Origin: Vibrio hepatarius
GTDB lineage: Bacteria > Pseudomonadota > Gammaproteobacteria > Enterobacterales > Vibrionaceae
Assembly: GCF_011806575.1 (NCBI RefSeq)
Contig: NZ_JAATOO010000023.1
Coordinates: forward strand, 18,254 to 82,253
Reading direction: 5' to 3'
DNA length: 64,000 bases
Shown piece after piece: positions 8,528 to 17,441 of the stretch; the stretch's first letter is position 1; every line of letters begins with the position of its first letter. The translations under genes and the position numbers were made by a program. Below the pieces are notes generated by a model. The model had not been told where the DNA came from, ran no database searches, and worked only from the letters and a program-made list of their open reading frames with translations.

Positions 8528-9109
8528 ATGTCGAAGCGACTGTGTAAAATGAGCCGTAAACAAATCGCAGACAACCTAGGTGAGATCCATCGTTTAGTGG
8601 TAGAGCCTAAGTTTGTTTGCCGCTCTTGTGCGCGCTCATCGGCTTCTAAAGGCGCATTGTGCAAGCCTGCTGCCATTCCTCCTCAAATGTGTCAAACCGC
8701 CCCTGTTGAACAGCAGAGAGCGTGTGGTTTGCTCGCCGAAGCGTTACCCGCGCCGATTGGACCATCAACAGATAATCACAGTGAACGCAAAGCACAAGCG
8801 GTGCGCCGTGTGATAGAACGAGTGAAAGAGAAATCGGCTCGCAACCAAGTTAACCACGCTATTCACGAAGTGTCCGTCATGCCGACAGCTCCGTCACTGG
8901 ACTTATCGGATAAAAAGGCACTGAAGAAAGCTAAGAAGGCATTGAAGAAGCAGTATAAGCAGCAGAAAAAGCTGTTTAAGCTCGCTAAGAAACAACACAA
9001 ATTATTGAAGCGCCAGCGTAAACTCGAGGCGCAAGTTAGTGAGAATCAAGCCTTGGTGAATGTGATTCCGAGTCTGCTCGAAGTGCAGAGCGAACCACAG
9101 GTGCATTAA
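8528..9109 (+). CDS. Hypothetical protein with a cysteine cluster and a lysine-rich helical tail
   Basis: Not recognised. It is 193 residues. Residues about 30-70 hold four spaced cysteines (CRSCAR, then ALCK and QMC) that could bind metal, and a fifth (RACG) soon after. Residues about 125-170 are an extremely lysine/leucine-rich helix (KKALKKAKKALKKQYKQQKK type), likely a long basic coiled coil suited to nucleic acid or membrane binding. No signal peptide or membrane segment. The GGGGTAAGGT stretch before ATG 8528 supplies the ribosome site and a strong terminator follows. Coding status is supported by isolation and normal Vibrio-like composition; function is unknown. Confidence 0.75.
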   Translation: MSKRLCKMSRKQIADNLGEIHRLVVEPKFVCRSCARSSASKGALCKPAAIPPQMCQTAPVEQQRACGLLAEALPAPIGPSTDNHSERKAQAVRRVIERVKEKSARNQVNHAIHEVSVMPTAPSLDLSDKKALKKAKKALKKQYKQQKKLFKLAKKQHKLLKRQRKLEAQVSENQALVNVIPSLLEVQSEPQVH

Positions 9110-9115
9110 GGACAT

Positions 9116-9149
9116 AAAAAAACGCTCTCCAATCGGAGAGCGTTTTTTT
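9116..9149 (+). terminator. Terminator after the lysine-rich hypothetical gene
   Basis: Stem AACGCTCTCC/GGAGAGCGTT with an AATC loop, followed by seven T's. The A-tract on the other side would also allow reverse use. Confidence 0.9.
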
Positions 9150-9153
9150 GTTT

Positions 9154-9350
9154 AACCTGAACTTGGGATAAGAAAGACTATAACTCTTTGATTTTAAAAT
9201 ATAGATACTTTCTTATAACTCAGTGCTGAGATTCTAGATGCATAACTAGGCAAAATCATAAGTCAATAGCTGGTCTATTGTGTTGATTTTAACGACGTTA
9301 GGCGCTAGAAGAGCTGTACTGAGAGGCTTAGGTTATCCCTAGTTCAGGTT
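9154..9350. mobile_element. MITE-like non-coding element with 18-bp terminal inverted repeats
   Basis: AACCTGAACTTGGGATAA at 9154-9171 and TTATCCCTAGTTCAGGTT at 9333-9350 are inverted copies matching at 17 of 18 positions. They enclose a non-coding AT-rich core of about 160 bases. TA dinucleotides stand at the outer ends, as would be left by a TA-targeting transposase, but the repeat itself contains them, so a duplication is not proved. It fills the gap between a terminator and the stop of the DMT gene. No transposase is present. The parent element is not identified. Confidence 0.55.
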
Positions 9351-9352
9351 AT

Positions 9353-10234
9353 TCAGCTCGCAGCGCGATAGCTTTGCTCGACTTTACGCTTCACCCAGGT
9401 TTCGTTGACCCACAGTGAGAACATGATAATGGCCCCGCCGATAGCTAAACGTAGCAAGTCCACGTCGCGGTTCCAGATCACGATGTTGACGATAAGGCCT
9501 GCTGGGACCAACGCGTTGTTCATTACCGCCAATGCGCCCGCATTAACCATAGTCGCGCCTTTGTTCCAAGCAAAGTAGCCCAGACCAGAAGCAATCAGCC
9601 CGAGATAGATCAGAATTCCCCATTGCGTGCTGGTGGTCGGCATTTTCTCCAAGTTACCCATCAGCGCGAAAGCAAGCAATGCTACACACAAAGCACCAAG
9701 ATAGAAGTAGCCAAAGATAGTGTGTTGAGGAAGGTCGAGAGGCTTTTTCTCCATCAGGTATTTATACCCGACTTGGCCAATCGCAAAACAAATGTTCGCG
9801 CCTTGTACGACTAAGAAACCGATGACAAAGTTTTCGTTAATGCCGGCAAACTTAATGAAGGCCGCGCCAGCGACGGCGATTGCGGCTGTCAGTAAATACC
9901 AAGGTGAAAAGCGACCTTTCAAAAAATCATAGAGCAAAGTGACGTAGATCGGCGTAAATACAGTAAAGAGTAGAACTTCGGGTACCGAGAGCAATAAGAA
10001 CGACTGGTAGTAAAAGCAGTACATCAAGCCTAGCTGAAAACCGCCAATAACCATCATTTTAGCGATCAAAGACTTTTCAACGCCTTTAAACTTTAAGAAA
10101 GGAATAAACACTAGGCTGGCTAATGCAACGCGCATTAACACAGAAAACCATGAATCAACCTGACCAGCGAGGTAAACGCCGATCAAGCTGAACGAGAACG
10201 CCCATAATAGGGTGACTGCAGAGAGATAAGCCAT
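9353..10234 (-). CDS. DMT-superfamily (EamA) transporter
   Basis: A 293-residue inner-membrane protein with about ten hydrophobic helices and two EamA repeats. The first opens with AVTLLWAFSFSLIGVYLAG; the second with the NICFAIGQVGYKYLM region. It resembles the carboxylate/amino acid/amine group of drug/metabolite transporters; direction and substrate are not readable. The stop codon lies 2 bases from the edge of the inverted-repeat element. A Fur-like box (10238-10252) lies directly before its ATG and overlaps the weak ribosome site. Confidence 0.88.
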   Translation of the reverse strand: MAYLSAVTLLWAFSFSLIGVYLAGQVDSWFSVLMRVALASLVFIPFLKFKGVEKSLIAKMMVIGGFQLGLMYCFYYQSFLLLSVPEVLLFTVFTPIYVTLLYDFLKGRFSPWYLLTAAIAVAGAAFIKFAGINENFVIGFLVVQGANICFAIGQVGYKYLMEKKPLDLPQHTIFGYFYLGALCVALLAFALMGNLEKMPTTSTQWGILIYLGLIASGLGYFAWNKGATMVNAGALAVMNNALVPAGLIVNIVIWNRDVDLLRLAIGGAIIMFSLWVNETWVKRKVEQSYRAAS

Positions 10235-10237
10235 GAT

Positions 10238-10252
10238 TAATACTCATTATCA
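10238..10252 (-). promoter_or_regulatory. Possible Fur box before the DMT gene
   Basis: On the minus strand TGATAATGAGTATTA matches the 7-1-7 Fur pattern TGATAAT-N-ATTATCA at 12 of 14 positions. It sits 4-18 bases before the start codon, where a repressor would also block translation initiation. AT-rich sequence makes chance matches likely. Confidence 0.35.
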
Positions 10253-10290
10253 ATAATTGCTCTGCAGTCTATACGAAAACTGTCTAACTA

Positions 10291-10716
10291 TCAGTCTTTA
10301 AGTGGCACGACCAATAGGTCAACCGGTGTACAGTTAATCAGTTGACGAGTGGAAGAGAGTAGCTTGCTCCAGAAGTCCTGATGATGACCGCACACGACGA
10401 GGTCAAAGTTAAACTCCTGAATCGTTTCACACAGCTCGTTGCCCAAGTCGCCGCTACCCACCAAGGTATGCTTGATCGGGAATTGCGCGTGGTCTGCAAA
10501 GTCCTGCAACTGTTTTTGCGAGGCTTGAATCGCTTGGTGCTGCGTTTCGGCAAGGTTGATGTCAATTAAACCGGTATATAGTTCGGCATAGTTCACATCG
10601 ATATGAACAAACGACACTTCGGCGCCAAGAGGTTTCGCAAGAGACACCGCTTTATCGATCAAAAGTTTACTGTCTTCAGAGAGATCGACGGCAACCAAAA
10701 TATGTTGATAACTCAT
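10291..10716 (-). CDS. uspA: UspA universal stress protein
   Basis: A 141-residue cytoplasmic stress protein closely matching E. coli UspA (ILVAVDLSEDSKLLIDKAV, NYAELYTGLIDINLA, SGDLGNELCETI, VVCGHHQDFWSKLLSSTRQLIN). It lacks the GxxGxSxxxxxxxxxxxxx(S/T) ATP motif of the ATP-binding Usp class, as UspA does. Divergent from ftnA over 155 bases. ATG 10716 is preceded on its strand by AAAAGGAGATAGC, a good ribosome site. Confidence 0.95.
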   Translation of the reverse strand: MSYQHILVAVDLSEDSKLLIDKAVSLAKPLGAEVSFVHIDVNYAELYTGLIDINLAETQHQAIQASQKQLQDFADHAQFPIKHTLVGSGDLGNELCETIQEFNFDLVVCGHHQDFWSKLLSSTRQLINCTPVDLLVVPLKD

Positions 10717-10871
10717 AGTGCTATCTCCTTTTAGGTGATTAACTAAAGATTAGCACCAAGGTTGGATAATTTATGTCGCAATGATCTCAGATCCACATTC
10801 ACCCGACAAAGTGTTATGGTGGTCGGCATGATATAGTCAGTTAAAGTTCATAGACTTAGTAGGAGTGGCAA

Positions 10872-11399
10872 ATGCTTTCTCAAGCAATGGTTGATCAATT
10901 GAATGAGCAAATTAATCTCGAATTTTTCTCATCCAATCTATACTTACAAATGAGTGCTTGGTGTGAAGATAAAGGTTTTGAAGGTGCAGCCGAATTTTTA
11001 CGTGTGCATGCCGTAGAGGAAATGGAGCACATGCAGCGTCTGTTCACCTACGTGAGCGAAACAGGGGCAATGCCGATTCTAGGTGCGATTGAAGCGCCAA
11101 AACATGAGTTTGTAAGCCTGGGTGAAGTGTTCCGCGAAACCTATGAGCATGAGCAAATGATTACTGCAAAAATCAATAAGCTCGCTCATCTAGCGTTTAC
11201 GTCCCAAGATTACTCAACTTTCAACTTCTTGCAGTGGTACGTAGCTGAACAGCACGAGGAAGAGAAGTTATTTAAAGGGATTTTAGACAAGCTAGACTTA
11301 GTGGGTGAAGACGGCAAAGCGCTGTTCTTTATTGATAAAGACCTAGCGGCTCTAGCAAAAGAAGGTTCATCTTCGATTATGGATGCCCCTGCTGAATAA
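10872..11399 (+). CDS. ftnA: FtnA non-haem ferritin
   Basis: A 175-residue bacterial ferritin subunit that would form a 24-mer iron store. The ferroxidase ligands of E. coli FtnA are in place: Glu17, Glu49/50, His53, Glu94, and the AEQHEEEKLF helix (Gln127, Glu130). No haem-binding methionine of bacterioferritin type is evident. TAGGAGTG lies 5 bases before the ATG. It sits with uspA and uspB, the arrangement known from Vibrio. Iron-replete expression through RyhB or Fur would be expected from other species but is not shown here. Confidence 0.95.
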   Translation: MLSQAMVDQLNEQINLEFFSSNLYLQMSAWCEDKGFEGAAEFLRVHAVEEMEHMQRLFTYVSETGAMPILGAIEAPKHEFVSLGEVFRETYEHEQMITAKINKLAHLAFTSQDYSTFNFLQWYVAEQHEEEKLFKGILDKLDLVGEDGKALFFIDKDLAALAKEGSSSIMDAPAE

Positions 11400-11472
11400 A
11401 CTTCAGCGAAAGACTCTGTAAAGATCGTCTTTTTCTTCTGGGCATCATATCCGAAGATGTAAGGGGGAAAAG

Positions 11473-11796
11473 ATGATCACTGTCGATACCATTCTATTCG
11501 CGCTAATGCTGGTTACCATCGTTAATATGGTCAGATACCTAACTGCGCTGCGTTCTCTTATCTACATTATGCGTGAAGCACATCCTTTGCTTTACCAACA
11601 GGTGGATGGCAATGGTTTCTTTACCACGCATGGTAATGTCACCAAGCAGGTGAGACTTTTCCACTACCTTAAGAGCAAAGAGTATCACCATCATCATGAT
11701 GAAGTGTTCACTGGCAAGTGCGAGCGCGTGAGAGAGCTGTTTATCCTCTCTACCTCGCTGCTTGGAGTGACCTTATTTGCTGCGTTAATTCTCTGA
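11473..11796 (+). CDS. uspB: UspB universal stress protein B
   Basis: A 107-residue inner-membrane protein like E. coli UspB. An N-terminal and a C-terminal hydrophobic helix flank a histidine-rich middle (KSKEYHHHHDEVF). The conserved core PLLYQQVDGNGFFTTHGNVTKQVRL is present. AAGGGGG stands 5 bases before the ATG. In E. coli it is a sigma-S-dependent gene linked to ethanol tolerance. It lies 73 bases after ftnA and before a terminator. Confidence 0.92.
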   Translation: MITVDTILFALMLVTIVNMVRYLTALRSLIYIMREAHPLLYQQVDGNGFFTTHGNVTKQVRLFHYLKSKEYHHHHDEVFTGKCERVRELFILSTSLLGVTLFAALIL

Positions 11797-11848
11797 TTGG
11801 TGAATTGGCAATCAGTTCGATTGCCGCTAGAATAGCGACCTAATTTGC

Positions 11849-11880
11849 AAAGGATGTGCGTTTAGCACATCCTTTTTTAT
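11849..11880 (+). terminator. Terminator after uspB
   Basis: AAAGGATGTGC and GCACATCCTTT pair around a GTTTA loop, followed by a T-rich tail. Confidence 0.88.
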
Positions 11881-11909
11881 TGTTTAGTGGTTTAGTTTGA
11901 GTGGTTGTC

Positions 11910-13103
11910 ATGGCAGAGAAATTTGACGTTGTCATTATCGGAGCAGGTGCCGCAGGGTTAATGTGCGCTGCAGAAGCAGGTAAGCGTGGACGTAAAGTGC
12001 TGGTGCTGGACCATGCAAAAAAACCAGGGCGTAAAATTCTGATCTCTGGCGGCGGTCGTTGTAACTTCACCAACTATGACGTGACAGCTAAAAACTACCT
12101 GTGTAGCAACCCTCATTTCGTTAAATCGGCGTTGGCTCAGTACACCAACTGGGACTTTATCTCGATGATCTATAAGCACGGGATTGAGTTTGAAGAGCGC
12201 GACCACGGACAACTCTTCTGTGTCGGTGATTATGACTCGAAAGACATCGTCAAAATGCTGATGGCTGAGTGTGACTTACCGACCGTTGAGCAGCGTTACC
12301 AGCAAGACATTCACCATATCGAAAAAAGTGAGAGCGGATTTATCCTGCACGCCAACACCAACGTGATCGAATGTGCATCGCTGGTGGTGGCAACCGGTGG
12401 TCTCTCTATGCCGAAATTGGGCGCGACGCCATTTGGCTATAAGATTGCCGAGCAGTTTGGTTTACCTGTGCTGCCAACTACAGCGGGTTTGGTGCCGTTT
12501 ACGCTCCATAAAGAAGACAAAGAAGACTTTGCCGAGCTATCGGGTATCGCGATCCCAGTCGAGATCAAATCAGAAAACAATAAACTCTTTAAAGAAGCGC
12601 TGCTGTTTACCCATCGTGGCTTGTCTGGACCATCTGTATTGCAAATTTCGTCATACTGGAAGCCGGGTGAGAAAGTAAACATCAACCTAGTGCCGGAAGT
12701 GGACGTTGATGAGCTATTGGCGCGCTCGCTGGAAAAACATCCAAACCAGACCCTAAAAAATACCCTGTCTAAAGTGTTACCCAAGCGTTTAGTGGAAGTA
12801 CTGATCGAACGTAAAGTGCTGGAAGACAAACCACTTAAGCAATTTGGCCCTAAGCAACTCAAAGCGGTGACTGAAGTACTCGAAAACTGGCATATCGCGC
12901 CTAATGGCACTGAGGGTTACCGAACCGCAGAAGTGACGCTTGGCGGCGTGGATACTGATCATTTGTCGTCAAAAACGATGGAGTGCAAGAACGTCAAAGG
13001 TCTGTATTTCATTGGCGAAGTGATGGACGTTACTGGCTGGCTAGGTGGTTATAACTTCCAGTGGTGCTGGAGCTCCGGTTTCGTTGCCGGGCAGTGGGTG
13101 TAA
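11910..13103 (+). CDS. HI0933/YhiN-family flavoprotein
   Basis: A 397-residue FAD-dependent protein of the HI0933 (YhiN) family. The N-terminal Rossmann FAD motif is DVVIIGAGAAGLMCAAEAGKRG. Family motifs GRKILISGGGRCNFTN, VVATGGLSMPKLGATPFGY and the C-terminal GLYFIGEVMDVTGWLGGYNFQWCWSSG are all present. The reaction of this widespread family is not established, so I give no function beyond flavin binding. ATG 11910 is preferred since GAGTGG is 5 bases upstream; a GTG at 11901 would add three residues. It is the last gene of the conserved block before the accessory region. Confidence 0.92.
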   Translation: MAEKFDVVIIGAGAAGLMCAAEAGKRGRKVLVLDHAKKPGRKILISGGGRCNFTNYDVTAKNYLCSNPHFVKSALAQYTNWDFISMIYKHGIEFEERDHGQLFCVGDYDSKDIVKMLMAECDLPTVEQRYQQDIHHIEKSESGFILHANTNVIECASLVVATGGLSMPKLGATPFGYKIAEQFGLPVLPTTAGLVPFTLHKEDKEDFAELSGIAIPVEIKSENNKLFKEALLFTHRGLSGPSVLQISSYWKPGEKVNINLVPEVDVDELLARSLEKHPNQTLKNTLSKVLPKRLVEVLIERKVLEDKPLKQFGPKQLKAVTEVLENWHIAPNGTEGYRTAEVTLGGVDTDHLSSKTMECKNVKGLYFIGEVMDVTGWLGGYNFQWCWSSGFVAGQWV

Positions 13104-13114
13104 GTGCCTAATCA

Positions 13115-13167
13115 GAGTCATTCAGCTCAAGTGAAGTAATCAGGCTGAATGACTCGTTATTTTTTCT
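13115..13167 (+). terminator. Terminator after the HI0933-family gene
   Basis: GAGTCATTCAGC and GCTGAATGACTC form a 12-bp perfect stem around a 17-base loop, followed by GTTATTTTTTC. Confidence 0.8.
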
Positions 13168-13192
13168 TAACCAGAACAACTAAGTACCTGTC

Positions 13193-13894
13193 TTAGGGCG
13201 TTTTCCTGACTAAGCGCAGCATGCCACTAGGTTTCAGTATTAGTGCGGTGGTTTTTGTCGGGGTGTCAAACCCAGAAAAGCCAACAACGGTATAACTCAG
13301 CTCTTTTTTGTTATCTATGAACGCCGTGTCCGATGTCACTGAATGCCTTCGATATGCTTTACCTTTTTCACTTTCGGCTCTTGCCTTTGCAATTTCGTCA
13401 TCTAAACCACCCCATGGAATTCTTGTGTGCACGAGATCATCAATTTCACTGACAGTCTGATTCACTGTGTAGCTGAAGCTTGGGTAATACGCAGGGGTGC
13501 ATTGTTCGTTGTAGATACTCATTAGCTCTTTGACGTTGGGTAGTCGCCAAGACTTGTCGCTGTAATCTAAACGTTCATTTTCAAGCGCAAGTGCCTCCAT
13601 CGCCGCTTTGCGGTTGTTTGGGTATTTCCCTCCCTCTAAATCATAAGGGACGATAGGCTGCCCTTCACAACTATGTTGATCGGCACTGAGCGTTTGACCG
13701 ACAAAGCAGTATGACCATTGCAATCCAGTTGCCTTATCATTGACCACTTTGAAGTCGCCTGCATCAGTGACTATGACTTCTTGGTGGAAGCGATTATTTG
13801 GATTCAACTTTGCGTTGGGTAAACAGTTTTGAGTTTGTTCTACCGCATAAGAAGATGCTGATAAAAAAACGAGGCTTAAATGTAAATATTTCAT
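13193..13894 (-). CDS. Exported DUF1566 (Lcl-type) domain protein
   Basis: A 233-residue secreted protein. The N-terminus is a signal peptide (MKYLHLSLVFLSASSYA). The rest carries the DUF1566/Lcl C-terminal-domain pattern: DKATGLQWSYC, an AAMEAL helix, then SWRLPNVKELMSIYN and a terminal GMLRLVRK strand. Four cysteines in the mature part may be disulfide bonded. It follows the large lipoprotein gene by 13 bases on the same strand, so the two probably form an operon. The Lcl fold is named from a Legionella collagen-like adhesin; ligand binding is possible but unproved here. Confidence 0.82.
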   Translation of the reverse strand: MKYLHLSLVFLSASSYAVEQTQNCLPNAKLNPNNRFHQEVIVTDAGDFKVVNDKATGLQWSYCFVGQTLSADQHSCEGQPIVPYDLEGGKYPNNRKAAMEALALENERLDYSDKSWRLPNVKELMSIYNEQCTPAYYPSFSYTVNQTVSEIDDLVHTRIPWGGLDDEIAKARAESEKGKAYRRHSVTSDTAFIDNKKELSYTVVGFSGFDTPTKTTALILKPSGMLRLVRKTP

Positions 13895-13907
13895 GAGTTA
13901 CTCCTTA

Positions 13908-16900
13908 TCAATCATTGGTGTTAAAGCCGTCGCTGACTAGCATCAGTGGTTTATTGAGTATGATGGCGTCAAAATTGGCTTCTATTCGATAAGGGTTCAA
14001 TGTTCTGTATTTTTTACCGTCTATGCTTGGTGAATCTAACCACATTACATTACGTAAATTTGGGAAGTATCGTTCATCGATATTTTGTGCTCTGTTTTTA
14101 CCAAAATCGATTAAGCCATAACCTTCCTGTAGCCTAGGTAAGCGCCAGTTATCCAATCCACAACGTTTGTCGTTGTTGACCCACTTTATTTGATTTTCCA
14201 CCGTACACTGCTTGGGATCAGTCAACACGCTATTAGTGTCTGGTGATGTGCAAGTCCCTTTAAAGGTGTCAGAGAGCCCTGATGCATCCATAACGAATGT
14301 ATTGTCGTTGTCATAGATCGAATAGTCGTCTTCTTCGCGTCGGTTGTGTTTGGTCTCCCAAACCAGCCCTGTGTGTGCATCCAAAACACACGCAAAAGGC
14401 TGCTGGTTGTATGACAGGTCTTGTCGAACTAACGGCTTTCCTTGGTTGTCGAGCTTGAGGTAACGCGCGCCCAAGATCCCATCTTTATCACTGTTTTGTG
14501 CGAGTCCAGTGAGTAGGTCACACGCTAAGCTGTTGTCTCTACCACGCGTGCTGTCATCGCCATTTATCCCTTCTTTTACGCGAGAGTCGGCAATATGAAG
14601 TTGATTTGGAACATACGTCATCAGTGTGCTTGGACTGCCGCTATTACTCTGAACACGAATATAATATTGAGCTTCAGAAGCAAGACCACTGATGGTTGTT
14701 CTTAGTTTTTCCGTGGAAACAACATGTTGTGCATGGGCAATTTGCGTGAAGCTTTTTTCATCCCATCCAAGTGTATAATTGGTCGCCGCTGGTTGCGTGT
14801 CCCAGCCGATGGTTACCCAAGACCCTGCCTCATTTCTGCCTCTGCCTTCAATCCGTAGCCCTAACAGTTGGTTTTCTTGGATTAAAGATTGGCAAGTTGG
14901 GGCCAATCCGTTTGTCGGGTAAACCGTTACCCAACTACCAGGGCGTACGCCTTTTGGAAAGTAATAACTGTCTACGTTTGAATCGCTCAGTAGTGAGATC
15001 ATTTCCTGAGTAATGTGAGATATATTGAGGTCAAGGTTCTCTATCAGTAGCTGGACAATGGAATAGACGACGGCTAGGCGTTCCTGCAGATACTCTACTT
15101 CAGGGTAAGTATTATTGTCGGTGATACGATTGTATTTTGCCGCCATATCGATATTAATTAACGCCAGCAAGTCGTCATAAAAACTGCCTCGTTCTACGAG
15201 GTCGATCATCGAACCGAATATTTGTCCTTTTGCTTGTAACGCTGCAAACGCGGCTAATAGCTCAATCTGCTTACGTGGCATGTGGCGATATTTTTCGACA
15301 ATTTCTTCGTGCTTCCACGGGAAAATATAAGTATTAGTCCCGTAACTTGATACCGATTGCTTTAACAGCAGTGCGGCTTGAGCGGTGCTAACGTAGCCTA
15401 CATTCAAGCGTTCTAGCTCTGTATGTTCAAGGATGCCATTGTTGTTGCCTTGTTGCTCGTCTAGCTTGGCAATTTCACAAAAGGAGCCCAGTACTGAACG
15501 CAGTTCTACACTCGTTTTATTATCGCGGAGGTGGATAGTCAGCGTATCTTGCATTTCATCCGCGGTGTACTCTTCTCCGTTCTCGTAAGGTTTTCCCGGA
15601 TTACATCGAGAATAAAAGTTATCGATATCTCGTAATGCAATGGTGGTTACAAAATCATTTTTACCCGTTAGATCTAGCGTGTTTAGCCGTTGGCCTTGAC
15701 CGTTAATCAAGCCTACAGGCTGGTGGCGCAACGGATATAGGCCTTTATCATAATATCCGCCAAGTTCAGGGTTTGGTCGGCTACCAAGGACAATGCTTAG
15801 AGAGGCTTGTTCAAGCTCTTTCGGGAAGCGACCACTAATACGTAAATACCGTATTGGCGCCAAAGACAGTAGCGCGTTTTTGAATGGGTGCTTGTGATTG
15901 GCGAGTACTAACTCTTGAACCTTGCGTTGAAAGATGAATGTTTTTTGCTCATCAGACGAGAAGGCATGTGCGAGCTCTGGATAGGTGTTTATAGCGTTGA
16001 GATCATTGGTAAATTGGGACTCATAGTGTTGCCATAACGCCTGTGAGGGTGACTCGACAGCCTTTTCTAAAACCTTCGAGCCAATATGTTGCCGTGTATT
16101 TTCGCCTGTAGGCCATTGCATAGGTTTAATGGAGAAAACATAGTCGCCACTTTTGCCTTCAGTCAGCGCGTTTTGGGCGTTTTGATATACTTCTCGCATC
16201 GTATTAGCGTCGATTTGCAGTGTAAGTTCGTCGTCATTGATCCTATCAGATAACCCTAATTCCTCTAACGTATCTTCCGTCGCGGGGATGGTATAAGTCC
16301 CTTCAAACCGGGTTGCTTCACCATCTCCTGGGTTCAATACGCTAATTTGCTGCTCAAGATCGCGTGCCCGCCATTCGCTCAGTACCACTTCTATGCTCTT
16401 ATTGGCCCCCAGAAGTTGGTACAAAGCGGCTAATTCAATCACTAATTGCTGGTTGAATACCAGTTTCTTTTGCACTGTGTATGTTTGAGCAACGGTGAGA
16501 GATAGCTGCTTGTAGGTTGCTTTTCGGTCGTTGTCTCGATTGTGTATGGTGCGAATCTGAGAAGTATTGAGCGTAATCGCTTTTTGTTCATCAGGTATGT
16601 TTGGATCACCGTTAAGTGATAACCATTGTTCCGCTGAAAGTGGAAGCACGTAATTGCCAAAATACTTCTTAAACCGTCCCTGAGAAGCGACGTGAGAGTT
16701 CACGTTTTGTTGTTGTTCTTCCGTTAGGTCCAGCAATGTGGTTTTACTGTTTTCTGACAGGTAACTACGAACCGCTTCATACTTGTCTTGGTATGGCAGA
16801 TTATTGTAGCGACTTAGTTCTCCGTCTAGGAGATATTTAGCCACGGTATTAAACGCCAAGGTTACGGGATCCAGAGACATTGATGGCACTTCGAGTTCAT

Positions 16901-17441
16901 CCACTAGACCATCATCGTTACTGTCTAACTTTAGCATATTGCGCAGGCTATCAAGCTCCGTCATGAAATATGACGGGGAGTTAGCATCAATATTGGCCGC
17001 CGAGTAGGCCCGAGCCGAAATAACGTCAGGTGTAGTAGTTAATTTGCTCCCCTCAACTGTCACGATCTGATCGTGCGGCCATTGTGACAACTGAAACGTA
17101 TACTCAAATCCACCTTCTTCAACTGTACTCTGCCATTGTTCACAAACCTGACCGGAACAGACTTTAAATGCGTACGTATCAGTTTTCTGGCTGCCCGCGA
17201 CAGGGCCTGAAATCGTTAACGTCGACCGGCTGGTGGGCAGGGCGGGTGGTGTGACGTTACCACCACTTCCGGGTTGGGTTGACGGTGGGGCTGGACTTCC
17301 CGGGGTAGTGCTTGAGTCAGAGGTCGTACCGTTTCCTGAACCATTACCCGGCGAGGTTGAATCCGAGCCTGATGGCTGATCGCTACAACCGCTGATCGCC
17401 AACACGATTGCTGCAGACAAAACAAGCTGTCTAAAGAGCAT
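13908..17441 (-). CDS. Very large outer-envelope lipoprotein with FN3 and DUF1566 domains
   Basis: An 1177-residue lipoprotein. The signal peptide ends in the lipobox AISGC (Cys19), followed by a Ser/Gly/Pro/Thr-rich linker to about residue 75. Calcium-loop-like stretches appear (LDSNDDGLVDELE near residue 173; GNNNGILEHTELE mid-protein). The central 500 or more residues are helix-rich and unrecognised. A fibronectin-III-like module (about 880-960: SWVTIGWDTQPAATNYTLGW) precedes a C-terminal DUF1566 domain with LDAHTGLVWE and CGLDNWRLPRLQEGY. ATG 17441 has AAGGAAT upstream; a TTG at 17459 is less likely. It is divergent from the Tad pilus operon, so a role in attachment at the cell surface is a reasonable but untested idea. 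Confidence 0.85.
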   Translation of the reverse strand: MLFRQLVLSAAIVLAISGCSDQPSGSDSTSPGNGSGNGTTSDSSTTPGSPAPPSTQPGSGGNVTPPALPTSRSTLTISGPVAGSQKTDTYAFKVCSGQVCEQWQSTVEEGGFEYTFQLSQWPHDQIVTVEGSKLTTTPDVISARAYSAANIDANSPSYFMTELDSLRNMLKLDSNDDGLVDELEVPSMSLDPVTLAFNTVAKYLLDGELSRYNNLPYQDKYEAVRSYLSENSKTTLLDLTEEQQQNVNSHVASQGRFKKYFGNYVLPLSAEQWLSLNGDPNIPDEQKAITLNTSQIRTIHNRDNDRKATYKQLSLTVAQTYTVQKKLVFNQQLVIELAALYQLLGANKSIEVVLSEWRARDLEQQISVLNPGDGEATRFEGTYTIPATEDTLEELGLSDRINDDELTLQIDANTMREVYQNAQNALTEGKSGDYVFSIKPMQWPTGENTRQHIGSKVLEKAVESPSQALWQHYESQFTNDLNAINTYPELAHAFSSDEQKTFIFQRKVQELVLANHKHPFKNALLSLAPIRYLRISGRFPKELEQASLSIVLGSRPNPELGGYYDKGLYPLRHQPVGLINGQGQRLNTLDLTGKNDFVTTIALRDIDNFYSRCNPGKPYENGEEYTADEMQDTLTIHLRDNKTSVELRSVLGSFCEIAKLDEQQGNNNGILEHTELERLNVGYVSTAQAALLLKQSVSSYGTNTYIFPWKHEEIVEKYRHMPRKQIELLAAFAALQAKGQIFGSMIDLVERGSFYDDLLALINIDMAAKYNRITDNNTYPEVEYLQERLAVVYSIVQLLIENLDLNISHITQEMISLLSDSNVDSYYFPKGVRPGSWVTVYPTNGLAPTCQSLIQENQLLGLRIEGRGRNEAGSWVTIGWDTQPAATNYTLGWDEKSFTQIAHAQHVVSTEKLRTTISGLASEAQYYIRVQSNSGSPSTLMTYVPNQLHIADSRVKEGINGDDSTRGRDNSLACDLLTGLAQNSDKDGILGARYLKLDNQGKPLVRQDLSYNQQPFACVLDAHTGLVWETKHNRREEDDYSIYDNDNTFVMDASGLSDTFKGTCTSPDTNSVLTDPKQCTVENQIKWVNNDKRCGLDNWRLPRLQEGYGLIDFGKNRAQNIDERYFPNLRNVMWLDSPSIDGKKYRTLNPYRIEANFDAIILNKPLMLVSDGFNTND

